Shown here piece after piece: positions 46,327 through 56,297 of a stretch of DNA of 64,000 nt (positions are counted from its first letter, which is position 1; every line of letters begins with the position of its first letter). The stretch is taken from contig JAJPIF010000002.1 of assembly GCA_021324885.1 (NCBI GenBank), forward strand, positions 1 to 64,000, given 5' to 3'. Made by a program: the position numbers and the translations under genes. The notes under the pieces were generated by a model. It had not been told where the DNA came from, did no database searches, and saw nothing but the letters and a program-made list of their open reading frames with translations. The DNA comes from Pseudomonadota bacterium (lineage in GTDB: Bacteria > Desulfobacterota > Binatia > Binatales > Binataceae).

Positions 46327-46896
46327 CTAGCTCCGTCGAAACGCGAGAGCACCCGCCCGCCAGGCACGCTCGCCGCTGGGATAAACCGTCAGCCCCTCGC
46401 GGTAACGCGCGATTTCAAACCCCTGCAGAAGTTCGCGTAATTCGTAATGGCGCAGCAAAAATTCGGGATTGCGCGGATGACCGATCTCGGCCTGATCAAC
46501 CAGGAAAGTATCGAACAGCAGGGCGCCTCCGATCTTGAGCGCGTTCTTAAGCGCCGGGACCAGCCTGCGGTCCAAAAAAGATACATTGACGACCACCTCA
46601 TAACGCTTGGCTGGTAGTGGAAACGCGTCAAGGTCGGCAACCAGCGGATATATGGGCAGATTCTGCGCTGCGGCGGCGGCTTGGAGGCCAACCATCGCAG
46701 GAATCGAGAAATCGATCGCGTGGACCACAAAGCCGGCCCGCGCCAGCATCAGCGAATGGCGCCCGGTGCCGGCCGCGATATCCAGGGCAATCCCGCGCGG
46801 CAGCAGCTCGACCATCTCGGCTGCGAACGGCTCGGGCGAGCCGGCGCATGCCTGTCGATGACGTTGTTCCCAAACTGTGCGCGCTCCCCCGCTCAT
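46327..46896 (-). CDS. SAM-dependent methyltransferase-like protein
   Basis: 189 residues from ATG 46896, which overlaps comF's stop (ATGA); a longer frame start at 46962 lies inside comF. Class I fold: LDIAAGTGRHSLMLARAGFVVHAIDFS (SAM-binding glycine motif and acidic ribose-binding Asp) and a VVNVSFLDRRLVPAL segment. It resembles the tellurite-resistance/thiopurine-type small methyltransferases. Methyl acceptor unknown. Confidence 0.82.
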   Translation of the reverse strand: MSGGARTVWEQRHRQACAGSPEPFAAEMVELLPRGIALDIAAGTGRHSLMLARAGFVVHAIDFSIPAMVGLQAAAAAQNLPIYPLVADLDAFPLPAKRYEVVVNVSFLDRRLVPALKNALKIGGALLFDTFLVDQAEIGHPRNPEFLLRHYELRELLQGFEIARYREGLTVYPSGERAWRAGALAFRRS

Positions 46897-47648
46897 ATTG
46901 CTCTCGCGATGGTCAGGACGTCGATACCGGCCGCCCCGCACAACCGTAACACCCGGGCACATTCGTTCACGGTCGCTCCGGTCGTCAGCACGTCATCGAC
47001 CAGCAGTACTTTTCGATCCGCCACCCGTTGAGGATACCTGACCGCGAAAGCGTTGTGGACATTGCGCCGGCGACTATCGAAGTCTTGAGCAGTCTGCGGA
47101 GAAGTTGCTATGACCCGAATCAGGGTGGTCACGTCCAGGCGGCAGCACAGTTTGCGGCTCAACACCGCGGCCAGCAGAGCGGCCTGGTTGAACCCGCGTT
47201 TGAGCAGGCGGCGGTGGTGCAGCGGGACGGGCATAATCACATCGTACTCGGGCTCAATCGGCAGACCGTCCTCGATTAGCTCGGCCAGAACGGCGCTCAA
47301 TGCCTGGTTGGGGCCATATTTGTGGCGTCGAATGATCGAACCGAGAACGTCCGTATGCGCGCGCGCGGAGGTGGCGTAAAGGAAAAGAGCGCGCGCTTTG
47401 CCGAACCGCGGCGGACTTTTGGCGCACTTGGCACAGATTTCAAAGCCAGCGGCAAGGGGCACTCCGCAGACGCTGCAGATCGGTCCGTGGATGCGCTGAA
47501 GGCTTGCGCGGCAGGCGGGACATAGTCGACGGGCGGTTTGCGGGGGGACAAACAGCCCGCATCCGGGACAGCGCAAGGGCAGCAGGAAGGCGAGCACTTG
47601 CCTGCCGATTGTGGTAAAAAGATCACCAGTTACCGGGCCAAGTCCCAC
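46893..47648 (-). CDS. comF: ComF family phosphoribosyltransferase-like protein
   Basis: 251 residues. N-terminal zinc-finger cysteines (CPGCGLFVPP, CPACRASL, CSVCGVPL, CAKC) followed by a type I PRT fold, with VLLVDDVLTTGATVNECARVL as PRPP-binding loop. ComF proteins are needed for natural transformation in several bacteria; biochemical role is unclear. Together with comEC in the window, this makes DNA uptake plausible, but neither proves it. First gene of the purM-purN run. Confidence 0.93.
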   Translation of the reverse strand: MGLGPVTGDLFTTIGRQVLAFLLPLRCPGCGLFVPPQTARRLCPACRASLQRIHGPICSVCGVPLAAGFEICAKCAKSPPRFGKARALFLYATSARAHTDVLGSIIRRHKYGPNQALSAVLAELIEDGLPIEPEYDVIMPVPLHHRRLLKRGFNQAALLAAVLSRKLCCRLDVTTLIRVIATSPQTAQDFDSRRRNVHNAFAVRYPQRVADRKVLLVDDVLTTGATVNECARVLRLCGAAGIDVLTIARAI

Positions 47649-47783
47649 GTTTTTAGTCGCCGCTAATTGCCCTGCCGCGCCTGACGGATTACTGTAGCCA
47701 AACCAGGCGGTGCGGCCGCGGCTGGTCCGGCGTTTTGGGATTGAATTTTAGATGGTCGCTAAACAAAGTGCCACGGGGGTCAA

Positions 47784-49001
47784 ATGAAAGCACCACTGGA
47801 AGGAATCAGGGTAGTCGACTGGACGATTTGGCAGCAGGGACCGTATTCCACTGCGCTGTTGGCGGACCTCGGCGCGGAAGTGATCAAAGTCGAAGAGCGC
47901 GACAACGGCGACCCCGGTCGCGGATTGTCCTCCGCGGCCGGCAGCAGTACCAAGTCAGGCGGCCGGAATTTCTACCTGGAGTCTAACAACCGGCACAAGA
48001 AAAGCATCGCCGTCGATCTGAAAAACCCTCAGGGACGCGAGATCGTCTACAAGCTGGTCGAAAAAAGCGATGTCTTCGTCCAGAATTTCCGCAAAGGCGT
48101 CGCCGCCCGCATGGGGTTGGATTATGAGACCCTGCGCAAGCTCAACCCCAGATTGATCTATGGGAGCGCCACCGGCTACGGACCCGAAGGACCCGACAGC
48201 GGCGAGCCGTCGTTCGACTACCTTGGCCAGTCGCGTTCCGGCCTGCTGTATGCGGCTTGCGGCCCGCGCGACATGCCGCCGACCTATATCGTGGGCGGAC
48301 TGGCCGACCAGATGGGCGCCATCATGCTGTCGCACGGAATCCTGACGGCGCTGTTTGCGCGCGAACGCACCGGGATCGGCCAGGCGGTGGATGCCTCGCA
48401 CCTGGGTTCGATGATGTCTCTGATGGGGCTCAACATCAGTTCCCGGCTGATCAACGGCAAGGAGATGATGCGCTATCCCCGTGAAAGCTCGTTCAACCCG
48501 CTGTGGAACCACTACCGCTGCAAGGACGACAAATGGATCTGCCTGGGCATGATCCAGGGTGATCGGGTCTGGAAGGACTTCATGAAGGCGATGGGGCTGG
48601 AGAACCTGATTGACGATCCACGGTTCGCCGAAATGGGCGCGCGCGGCAAGAACGCCCGCGAGCTGATCAAAATCCTGGACGAAAAGTTCGCCACCAAGAC
48701 CCGCGATGAATGGATGAAGATCCTGCACGAAGGCGGAGATTTCATCTTCACCGTCGTCAATTCCATTGCCGACCTGGAGAACGACCCGCAGGTGATCGCC
48801 AACGACTATATTGTCGATTACGAGCATCCGATACATGGCAAGATGAAGCTGCTGGGCGCCACCGTGAAGCTGAGCGAGACCCCGGCCAATCCTTACGGCC
48901 GCGCGCCGGAGCACGGCGAGCACACCGAGCAGGTGCTGACGGAAATCCTCGGCTACAGCTGGGAGGACGTGGACAGGCTGCGGCAGTCCGGCGCGATTTG
49001 A
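47784..49001 (+). CDS. CaiB/BaiF-type CoA transferase (family III)
   Basis: 405 residues from ATG 47784, with GGGGGT upstream. Interlocked-dimer family III enzyme. N-terminal VVDWTIWQQGPYSTALLADLGAEVIKVE and the catalytic-Asp region (PSFDYLGQSRSGLL) are recognisable, with LIYGSATGYGPEGP before it. It moves CoA between carboxylic acids in catabolism of carnitine, bile or aromatic acids. Isolated here, ending in a strong hairpin terminator. Confidence 0.93.
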   Translation: MKAPLEGIRVVDWTIWQQGPYSTALLADLGAEVIKVEERDNGDPGRGLSSAAGSSTKSGGRNFYLESNNRHKKSIAVDLKNPQGREIVYKLVEKSDVFVQNFRKGVAARMGLDYETLRKLNPRLIYGSATGYGPEGPDSGEPSFDYLGQSRSGLLYAACGPRDMPPTYIVGGLADQMGAIMLSHGILTALFARERTGIGQAVDASHLGSMMSLMGLNISSRLINGKEMMRYPRESSFNPLWNHYRCKDDKWICLGMIQGDRVWKDFMKAMGLENLIDDPRFAEMGARGKNARELIKILDEKFATKTRDEWMKILHEGGDFIFTVVNSIADLENDPQVIANDYIVDYEHPIHGKMKLLGATVKLSETPANPYGRAPEHGEHTEQVLTEILGYSWEDVDRLRQSGAI

Positions 49002-49073
49002 CCTGGTCCGCCTTCAGGAGACGCTCGCATCGGCCCGCCCCCAATCGGCTCTCCAAATTGAAACAGGCATAAC

Positions 49074-49123
49074 GGGCTCGCACCTTCACCGCCAAAGTTT
49101 GCGGTAATGGTGCGAGCCCTTTT
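49074..49123 (+). terminator. Strong hairpin terminator after CoA transferase
   Basis: Perfect 11-bp stem GGGCTCGCACC (49074-49084) / GGTGCGAGCCC (49109-49119) followed by TTTT, with a 24-nt loop that holds a further short ACCGC/GCGGT stem. It lies between convergent genes, about 70 nt after the CoA transferase stop. Confidence 0.85.
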
Positions 49124-49134
49124 GCGCAAGGGAG

Positions 49135-51240
49135 TTAGAATCGCGCGTACCACGGGCGCACGTTCGGATTGGTCGGCACGAACTGGATGTTGAAGGCCCG
49201 CAGCAGCGTACCCTCGGAATGCCTGACCTGGAGTTTCGATATTTCAAAGTTCACATCGGCGTTGACTTCGTTGCCCTCGGCCGCGACCAGGCTGTCAATA
49301 TACTGAAGTAAGTCATGAGTCGTAGCCATCCCGACGCGGAAACGTTCGCGCTCGTCGTGGAGCGAGGCGGCGGCAAACTGCGTCGCGGTTTTGGCGGCCT
49401 GCGCTGACTTATAGTTTGCGTTCAACCCGTTGAGCGCGGATTGGACGTCAACGACGATAGAGGAAATCAGATCCCGATAATTCAGACGCTGTTGCTCATA
49501 TGCGATCTTGGCTTGTGCCAGCGCCGATTTGGCCGCGTCATTACTCAGCGGGCGCTCGAAGTTGAAGACTACCGCATAATTGTAAAACTCGAAGCTCCAC
49601 AGCCGGTCAAGCGCTTCCGGATAAAGACCCTTAAACGGCACCTCGACGCCTCGGGTAGGAGGAGAGCTGGGAACAATACAGTTGAGAGGGACGCCCGTAA
49701 GGCCGAACGTCGGGTTGCATATAACCGCGCCGGCCGTTGATGTTAAGCCGAACTGCGCGCCGATGTTAAACTGCGGCAGAACCTGGTTTTCCGCGTACTT
49801 CACCTGGAGCAGCAGGCTGCGAATCAGTTCGCGCATTGAGGCCAGTTCCGGCCGATACATCATGGCATGTTCCAGCGAAAGCTCGTCATTTATCGGCATT
49901 TCCTCCGGATGCGGCCGTTCGACCGGCTCCAACATCGCGGGCAGGAAGGTGTGTTCGGGGTTGTACATCACGTCCTGAGCGAGGACGGTACGCGCAGTTT
50001 CCAGTGCACCTTGCGCCTGATAGACGTTGGACAGATCCGTGGCTGCTTCCGATTGCGCTTCTTTAAGCGCCAACGGCGCCAGCACTCCCACCTTTACGCT
50101 GATGGTGTTCTGACGTACGAGATCCTGCGCCACCGCGAGCGCCCTCTGGGCGACCTGCAGGTTTTCCTCGGCCCGGACGACATTCCAGTAGTCTGTGCCG
50201 ACTTTCAGCACGAAATCGTTAAGTTGCTGCTCATAATTGAATTGAGCCTGTTTTTGACTTGATTCGGAAATTTGGACGTTGATTGTGGCGAACTGGTTCC
50301 CGAAATTCCGCAACAATGGCTGATCCAACGACAAAGTGATAGCCGGCGTGTAAGAGGGATTAACGGCTTGGAATATCGCGTTAGTGGAATACCAGTTATT
50401 GCTGAAATTGACACCTAGCACCCCGTTTGTAGTTGCGAGTGTTTTGGTCGCCGCAAAGTTCCAGATGTACTCCTTTTGCAGGTAAGCGGGGCCACCGCCT
50501 GTCTCCAGGATCGAAGTGGTCGGATCGACGGTCTTGCTAACCCCTACCTGGCCGCTTAAGTCGGGATCGAATACTGCCCAGCTTCCTCGCACGCCTTGCA
50601 AAGAAGCTACCGGCTCCAGACTGGCCGAAACCACAGCAGGGTTGTTGCGCAAAGCAAGGTAGATCGCTTCCTTAAGGCTGATGCTGCGCGCGTGCTCGTC
50701 CCTGGTCAGCATGTAGGCGCGGCTGAAGATGCTCTCCTCCGGTATTTCGCGCGTCAGGCTCCATTGATGGAGCACGACGTCGGGAATGGTCGGGGTATGC
50801 TCAAGGGTCTGGGTTTCTGATGGCGAGACCAGCACATTGGGCGTCTCTTGCCGTCCTACCGGCGTGGATTTCAGTTTCACCTCGCCCTGATTGCTGATCA
50901 GAGGATTGGCGGTGTAGGAGATATGCGGTCCGACGGTTTCGGCGGCCGCGGGCGCAACACCTGTCACCGGCCCCAGCGCGGAGGAAGGCGGAGCGCCGAC
51001 GGTGGCGGGGACTGCTGCCGTTCCGGGAACGGTCATGGTCCCGGGCATCGCCTGAGCATCGGCCCTGGTGCGAAACACAAAAACGCAAGAGACTGCGAGC
51101 GCGCCGGCCAACATCGCCACTCCCACGCACCGACTCAGTGATTTCCATACGCACCCGCCGGGAGCGCTGGATCGCCAGTGTGCCTGCTCGGGAATGATAT
51201 GCGGTCGGCGGTAGGTCCTGGAGCGTACTTTCATCTTCAT
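49135..51240 (-). CDS. Large TolC-type outer-membrane factor, orphan
   Basis: 701 residues, longer than usual TolC (about 450-500). A signal or anchor segment is at residues 38-60 after a basic leader, then a Pro/Ala/Thr-rich spacer of about 100 residues. The channel core has two OEP repeats (LKEAIYLALRNNPAVVSASLEP...; AMMYRPELASMRELIRSLLLQVKYAENQVLPQFN) and LAQAKIAYEQQRLNYRDLISSI. Partner pump genes are absent here, so it may serve a pump encoded elsewhere. Confidence 0.85.
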   Translation of the reverse strand: MKMKVRSRTYRRPHIIPEQAHWRSSAPGGCVWKSLSRCVGVAMLAGALAVSCVFVFRTRADAQAMPGTMTVPGTAAVPATVGAPPSSALGPVTGVAPAAAETVGPHISYTANPLISNQGEVKLKSTPVGRQETPNVLVSPSETQTLEHTPTIPDVVLHQWSLTREIPEESIFSRAYMLTRDEHARSISLKEAIYLALRNNPAVVSASLEPVASLQGVRGSWAVFDPDLSGQVGVSKTVDPTTSILETGGGPAYLQKEYIWNFAATKTLATTNGVLGVNFSNNWYSTNAIFQAVNPSYTPAITLSLDQPLLRNFGNQFATINVQISESSQKQAQFNYEQQLNDFVLKVGTDYWNVVRAEENLQVAQRALAVAQDLVRQNTISVKVGVLAPLALKEAQSEAATDLSNVYQAQGALETARTVLAQDVMYNPEHTFLPAMLEPVERPHPEEMPINDELSLEHAMMYRPELASMRELIRSLLLQVKYAENQVLPQFNIGAQFGLTSTAGAVICNPTFGLTGVPLNCIVPSSPPTRGVEVPFKGLYPEALDRLWSFEFYNYAVVFNFERPLSNDAAKSALAQAKIAYEQQRLNYRDLISSIVVDVQSALNGLNANYKSAQAAKTATQFAAASLHDERERFRVGMATTHDLLQYIDSLVAAEGNEVNADVNFEISKLQVRHSEGTLLRAFNIQFVPTNPNVRPWYARF

Positions 51241-51489
51241 GGCCTTGCTCCCTCATCATCCAGCAAATTTATGGGTTGTCGGCGGGGCCGAACAGGATAC
51301 GCAGCACCGGTTTCAGTGCGGCTCAGGCTTCGGATCATCTTTGACGCCGGACAGTCAGTGAAGATCACGCGGCGCGCCGGAATTGCAGGTCCTTGAAAGA
51401 CCGGTTTCGCTTCGCGATCGGTCACGCGATGCACTATTAAACCCGATACCGTTCTCAGGCAAGCCGACGCGCCGGGCGGCGCAACTATG

Positions 51490-52449
51490 TCACTGTGCGA
51501 GGCAGTTGCGCAGGTCGTCGGGAACAGGCGCCCTCACCACCAGGGGTCGCTGGCTGGAGCGGGCTGAGGCCGATGATTCGTCCTGGCCCACCGCCATCGG
51601 TATTCGCAATTCGCTCAGATGAAGAAAAAAACGGCCCGACCCAAGCAGCGGCATCCGGGGACCGCCGTACAGTTCATCGCCGGCGATCGGGAAACCCGCG
51701 TCCGCCAAATGGACGCGAATCTGATGGCGTGCGCCGGTGCGCGGCGAAACCTCCACCAGGGTGAAATCGTTGACTTGGCGAATCGGTGTGATCACGCTGG
51801 TTGCCGGCCGCCCCTTCAGCCTCGCCGCGGCACGCTGGTCGGCCACCGCGATCATCTTGCGGCGGTTTCGCGGGTGATGGGCGATCGGCACGGTGATTTC
51901 AAGCGCATGTTGAAGCTTTCCCCGCACCAAAGCCACGTAATGGCGGTGAATTTGTCCGGATCTCAACGCGCCACGCAGCCGCGCCAAACCCGCTTCGGTC
52001 AACGCAACCATCACGGCTCCTGAGGTGCCGTTGTCCAGCCGATGCACCAGTCCCCCTTCCAGGGGATTGCTTCCGATCAGGGCGGCCTGCGGGAAGCGAC
52101 CCACCACGGCATTCATCAGCGTTGGACGATCCATTGGTCCAAGCGGATGACAGGGCAGCAGTCCCGGCTTGCTTACGACCAGGAATTCGGCGCCAACGTA
52201 GAGCACGTCGAGCGGGAGCTCGGGAGCGGGTTTAAGGGCGTCAGAGCCGGGCGCCTGCTCCAGTTCAACGGTATCGCCGGGACCTACGTTTCGTCCCTTG
52301 CGCGATCGGAAACCATTTACGCGGACGTAGCCAGCGGAAATCAGTGAGCGCGCCATACGGCGCGAAGCAACGATTCCCTGACGCACCAGGTAAAGGTCCA
52401 GGCGTTCCCCTGAAAACGAATCGCCGGCCGGTTTGGTTGGCTTGCGCAT
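51490..52449 (-). CDS. RluA-family RNA pseudouridine synthase
   Basis: 319 residues. N-terminal S4 RNA-binding domain (residues about 15-75: LDLYLVRQGIVASRRMARSLISAGYVRVNG), then the catalytic fold with HRLDNGTSGAVMVAL, the catalytic Asp and TSG, and RTGARHQIRVHLAD. It converts uridines to pseudouridine in rRNA or tRNA. Located 30 nt after the unknown gene on the same strand. Which site is modified is unknown. Confidence 0.92.
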   Translation of the reverse strand: MRKPTKPAGDSFSGERLDLYLVRQGIVASRRMARSLISAGYVRVNGFRSRKGRNVGPGDTVELEQAPGSDALKPAPELPLDVLYVGAEFLVVSKPGLLPCHPLGPMDRPTLMNAVVGRFPQAALIGSNPLEGGLVHRLDNGTSGAVMVALTEAGLARLRGALRSGQIHRHYVALVRGKLQHALEITVPIAHHPRNRRKMIAVADQRAAARLKGRPATSVITPIRQVNDFTLVEVSPRTGARHQIRVHLADAGFPIAGDELYGGPRMPLLGSGRFFLHLSELRIPMAVGQDESSASARSSQRPLVVRAPVPDDLRNCLAQ

Positions 52450-52479
52450 CCGGGCCGCCAGCGGCGTCCAGATTACGGT

Positions 52480-53052
52480 TCAGTTCGATGAAATGCCCTT
52501 GGCCAGCATCGACTGGAACTGCCTTAAAACGCCGGCGAAAGGATTGGAACCGGGTGCCGGCGCGAAATAGCATTTGCGCATATAGTCAAGTGCGCCCGAG
52601 TATGTTTCAAATCCTCTACTCAGTTCCTCGAACAGCAGAAAGCCGGGCCGGTAAAGCGATACATCCAGTTTCGATACCGCCTCGTAGGAGCGCTTGCCTT
52701 CCTCGAGATAATAGTCGAGAAAGCCGCGTTTGTGCACAAAGGTGCGGAACAACCCTGACATGAAGAGCGTATAATCGCCGACGTATTTGCGCACCGCGCG
52801 CTCGCCGATCACCCGCGATTGGCCATTGGGGCCCATCGCCGAAATCAGCATCTCGACCACGCTGTGCAGCCGCGTCCCCTGGGCGTCGCGCAGCATCAAC
52901 CACTTGTCGCTGTGGGCAAACTCCGCGAGCAGCGTCGCCACATAGTCGGCAATCTCGCTGTCGCCCATACGAAGTTGATCAAAACTTTCCCGGATGAGTC
53001 GCAGAAAAAAAGGCTTTAGCTTATCGGGTGAAGTCCGTTCGATCAGCATCAC
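52480..53052 (-). CDS. Unknown helical protein
   Basis: 190 residues, helical, with conserved-looking aromatic positions (KPFFLRLIRESFDQLRMGDSEIADYVATLLAEF..., YVGDYTLFMSGLFRTFVHKRGFLDYYLEEGKRSY). No membrane segment or motif recognised. It lies in the uvrA-RluA minus-strand neighbourhood. It reads like a folded, maintained protein, so I trust the gene, not a function. Confidence 0.8.
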   Translation of the reverse strand: MMLIERTSPDKLKPFFLRLIRESFDQLRMGDSEIADYVATLLAEFAHSDKWLMLRDAQGTRLHSVVEMLISAMGPNGQSRVIGERAVRKYVGDYTLFMSGLFRTFVHKRGFLDYYLEEGKRSYEAVSKLDVSLYRPGFLLFEELSRGFETYSGALDYMRKCYFAPAPGSNPFAGVLRQFQSMLAKGISSN

Positions 53053-53215
53053 AGATCGCTCCTCGCTTTCACACCATTGGATTTTACTAAAATGGAGGAA
53101 AATGTGGAATCGGTGAGCTCCCCCTGCTCACAGAAAAGCTCTCTGCCCCAAGGCTTCCGACGGTTCTGAACCGTCCGCATTGGCACTCGGATGAGGCGAG
53201 CGCCAGGGTCGACGG

Positions 53216-53392
53216 TCAGGGCTGAGGTGCGGTTTGTGCGGACGGCGCCCGAGCGCCGGCCTGCTGCGAATAGACGGGAAATTGTTTCCACGCCGCATAC
53301 AGCAACAGAGCCAGCAGAACCAACGCCGCGACGATATCTCCCAAACGCAGATGGGTGGGTCCAATGCCGCCTATCTCCTGTGGACTCGCCAT
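53216..53392 (-). CDS. Small single-pass membrane protein downstream of uvrA
   Basis: 58 residues from ATG 53392, with AGGAAGG upstream, beginning 16 nt after uvrA's stop. N-terminal tail (MASPQEIGGIGPTHLRLG), one membrane helix (IVAALVLLALLLYAAWK), and a short polar, Ala/Gln-rich tail. Unknown. Confidence 0.6.
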   Translation of the reverse strand: MASPQEIGGIGPTHLRLGDIVAALVLLALLLYAAWKQFPVYSQQAGARAPSAQTAPQP

Positions 53393-53408
53393 GCCTTCCT
53401 CGAACCCA

Positions 53409-56285
53409 TCAAAATCCTGCCGCCTTTCGCAGCGCGGTACGTACTCTATCCGACCGCGCATTGACCGGCAATCCGAACAGCCGTCGCAGCTCGCGCCCGG
53501 TATGAGAGGCCGCACAGGCGGCGACCTCCAGGGGCGTGCCGCTGACCACGACGTGTCCGCCCTCGGCGCCGCCTTCGGGTCCCAGGTCGATCACGAAATC
53601 CGCGTTGGCTATCATTTCAAGGTTGTGCTCGATCACAAGCAGGGTATGTCCTGCGCCGATCAGACGATTGAACACCCGCAGCAGATTGCGGATATCACTG
53701 CCCGCCAGGCCGGTCGTGGGCTCATCCAGGATAAACATGCGCTTCCCTTCGGCGTCCGCCATGCGGGCAGTCCCGGCGATTCCTTCCAGGACAAACGCGC
53801 TCAGGCGCAGGCGCTGGGCCTCGCCGCCAGACAGTGTCGAGGTCGGCTGGCCAAGTTGAAGATAGCCCAGTCCAACCGACGACAGGGTGTTGAGGCGCTG
53901 TACAATTTGCTCCTGGCGTGAGAAGAAGCTGCGGGCCTCATCGACCGTCAGCGCGAGTACTTCGTTGATGTTGAGTCCGCGATATTTGACGCCGAGCACG
54001 TGACTTTGGAAGCGCCGCCCGTCGCACGCGTCGCATTTCACTTCGAGGTCGGCCATGAAATGCATCTCGATTGTCACCACTCCCATCCCGTGACATCGTT
54101 CGCAGCGGCCGCCGGGAACATTAAAAGAAAAATTTTTGGCTTCGATCCCGCTGCGCCGCGCGTCCTGGGTAGCCGCGAACAGTTTTCGGATCGAATCGTA
54201 AAGCTTGGTGTAAGTGGCGGGATTGGAGCGCGTCGAGCGAGCCAGACCCTCCTGTCCCATGTGAACGATGCCGGCGAGCTGCTCCAGCCCTTCGATACGC
54301 TGGCAGGCGCCGACTTCGCTTACCGGCGCACCACGAAGCGCCAGGTAATTGTTGTAGAGCACCTCCTCGACCAGGGTCGATTTGCCTGAACCCGACACGC
54401 CGGTGATGCAGACCATCCGGCCCAGTGGGATCGATACCGAGATATTCTTGAGGTTGTGCTCTGAAGCACCGACGATACGCAGGGCGGGATCGCTTTTGGC
54501 GATACGCCGTTCGCGAGCAATCGCGCGCATCATCAAGACGCGGCCTGTGGGTTCATCACCGGCCCGTTTGGGCCGCGCCGCCGGCGGTCCGGAGAATACC
54601 AGGCGGCCGCCGTCGCGGCCGCCCCCCGGTCCAAGTTCCACCAGCCGATCCGCCTCGCGCACCATCAGCGGATCGTGCTCGACCACGATGACAGTGTTGC
54701 CCAGGTCGCGCAGATTTCGCAGCACCGCCAGCAGCCGCCGCGAGTCCCGCGCGTGCAGTCCGACGGTGGGCTCGTCCAGAGCGTACAGTGTTCCGGTAAG
54801 CCGGCTGCCCAAGGCGCTGGCCAGATGGATACGCTGGGCCTCGCCGCCCGAAAGCGTGCGGGCGGGCCGCTCCAGAGTCAGATAACCAAGTCCAACCGCG
54901 GTCAGATAACCCAGGCGGCTGCGCAATTCCCGCGTCAAAGTGGCCGCACGGTCGGCCTCCTCGCGGCCCATCGCAAGCTGGTCGATCCATTGGGCAAGCG
55001 CCGCGATCGGCATCCGGCCAAGGTCGGCGATGTTGCGACCTTGGATTTTGACATTGAGCGCCTCGGGCCGCAGCCTGGCGCCGGCGCACACGGCACAGGG
55101 CACGAACTTGCGATAACGCGCCAGCAGAATTCTGACGTGAGTTTTGTAGCGGCGGCGCTCCAGCCATTTGAAGAAGCCGCGAATTCCCGGCCATCGCTCC
55201 TCCTCCGAGCGCCGTTCAGGCTCGCCGTCGAGCAGCCATGAACGTTCCTCGGCGGTAAATTCCCGGTACGGCGCGGTCAAGCGGATTCGCCGACGCCGCG
55301 CACATTCCAACATCCAGGCATGCATTTCGCGATAAGCCGGCGTGCGCCATGGAGCCACCAGGCCCTGGCGCAGGGAAAGATTGTGATTGGGGATCACTTT
55401 GGCGAGATCCAGCTCCACGGTGCGGCCAAACCCCTGGCATTCGGGGCAGGCGCCGATCGGGCTGTTGGCGGAAAGCAAAGCCGGGGTGGGTTCGGGGAAA
55501 ACAGTGGCGCAGCGCGAGCAACTGAAGCGGCGGTCGAAAAACAGCTCGGCCAGCGGACGCAGACCGCCGTCGCCACGCTCCATCCGAACCGCCTGAGCGC
55601 GCCCAGCCCCCAAATAGAATGCCTTCTCCAGCGCCTCGCGCACTCGCGCTGCGGCTTCTTCTCCGCCAACGATCACGCGATCGATGACAACCGGGAGAAC
55701 GCCCTGGCGCGCGCATTTCTCGCCCGCACTTTGCGCGTCGGCAATCGCGCCGTCCACGAATAGCCGATGGTATCCGTTAGTGGCCAGGTAGGAGAGATCC
55801 TGCGCCAGCGGACGTGCTCCGACTTTGAACGGGGCGATGAGGATATAGGGCGCGGGAATCGCCGTAATTGATTCGCATGCACTCGCCACCGTGTCGCGGC
55901 CAACTTCCCCGCCGCATTGCGGGCAAATCGTGCGGCCGATCGCGCCGAACAGCAACCTCAGGTAATCGTTGATTTCGGTGATACTGCCGACGCTCGAACG
56001 AGCGTTGCTGATCGCATTTTTCTGACGCAAAGCCAAGGCTGGCGGGATATCCGAGATGGTATCCACGTCGGGCCGCTGCATCCGATCCAGGAACAGCCGG
56101 GCATAGGTGGATAGACTCTGTACGTAGCGCCGTTGCCCTTCGGCATATACAGTATCGAACACGAGGCTGGACTTTCCCGAACCCGAAACCCCGGTGACTA
56201 CGGTCAGACAGCCGAGCGGCAGGTCGAGGTCCAGGTTTTGCAGATTATTGGTGCGGGCCCCGCGGATGACTATTGAACGTTCCAA
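53409..56285 (-). CDS. uvrA: Excinuclease ABC subunit A
   Basis: 958 residues. Two ABC ATPase modules. The first has Walker A GVSGSGKSSLVFD, signature LSGGEAQR and a UvrB-interaction/insertion region with zinc cysteines (CPQCGGE; CSRCATVF...CPECQG). The second has GVSGSGKSTLVEE, CERCHGMG...CDACDG zinc finger and LSGGEAQRLRL. The IPPALALRQKNAISNARSSVGSITEINDYLRLLF block is standard. It recognises distorted DNA and loads UvrB. A small unknown gene begins its run upstream (12 nt). Confidence 0.96.
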   Translation of the reverse strand: MERSIVIRGARTNNLQNLDLDLPLGCLTVVTGVSGSGKSSLVFDTVYAEGQRRYVQSLSTYARLFLDRMQRPDVDTISDIPPALALRQKNAISNARSSVGSITEINDYLRLLFGAIGRTICPQCGGEVGRDTVASACESITAIPAPYILIAPFKVGARPLAQDLSYLATNGYHRLFVDGAIADAQSAGEKCARQGVLPVVIDRVIVGGEEAAARVREALEKAFYLGAGRAQAVRMERGDGGLRPLAELFFDRRFSCSRCATVFPEPTPALLSANSPIGACPECQGFGRTVELDLAKVIPNHNLSLRQGLVAPWRTPAYREMHAWMLECARRRRIRLTAPYREFTAEERSWLLDGEPERRSEEERWPGIRGFFKWLERRRYKTHVRILLARYRKFVPCAVCAGARLRPEALNVKIQGRNIADLGRMPIAALAQWIDQLAMGREEADRAATLTRELRSRLGYLTAVGLGYLTLERPARTLSGGEAQRIHLASALGSRLTGTLYALDEPTVGLHARDSRRLLAVLRNLRDLGNTVIVVEHDPLMVREADRLVELGPGGGRDGGRLVFSGPPAARPKRAGDEPTGRVLMMRAIARERRIAKSDPALRIVGASEHNLKNISVSIPLGRMVCITGVSGSGKSTLVEEVLYNNYLALRGAPVSEVGACQRIEGLEQLAGIVHMGQEGLARSTRSNPATYTKLYDSIRKLFAATQDARRSGIEAKNFSFNVPGGRCERCHGMGVVTIEMHFMADLEVKCDACDGRRFQSHVLGVKYRGLNINEVLALTVDEARSFFSRQEQIVQRLNTLSSVGLGYLQLGQPTSTLSGGEAQRLRLSAFVLEGIAGTARMADAEGKRMFILDEPTTGLAGSDIRNLLRVFNRLIGAGHTLLVIEHNLEMIANADFVIDLGPEGGAEGGHVVVSGTPLEVAACAASHTGRELRRLFGLPVNARSDRVRTALRKAAGF

Positions 56286-56297
56286 ATCTCAATCGGA

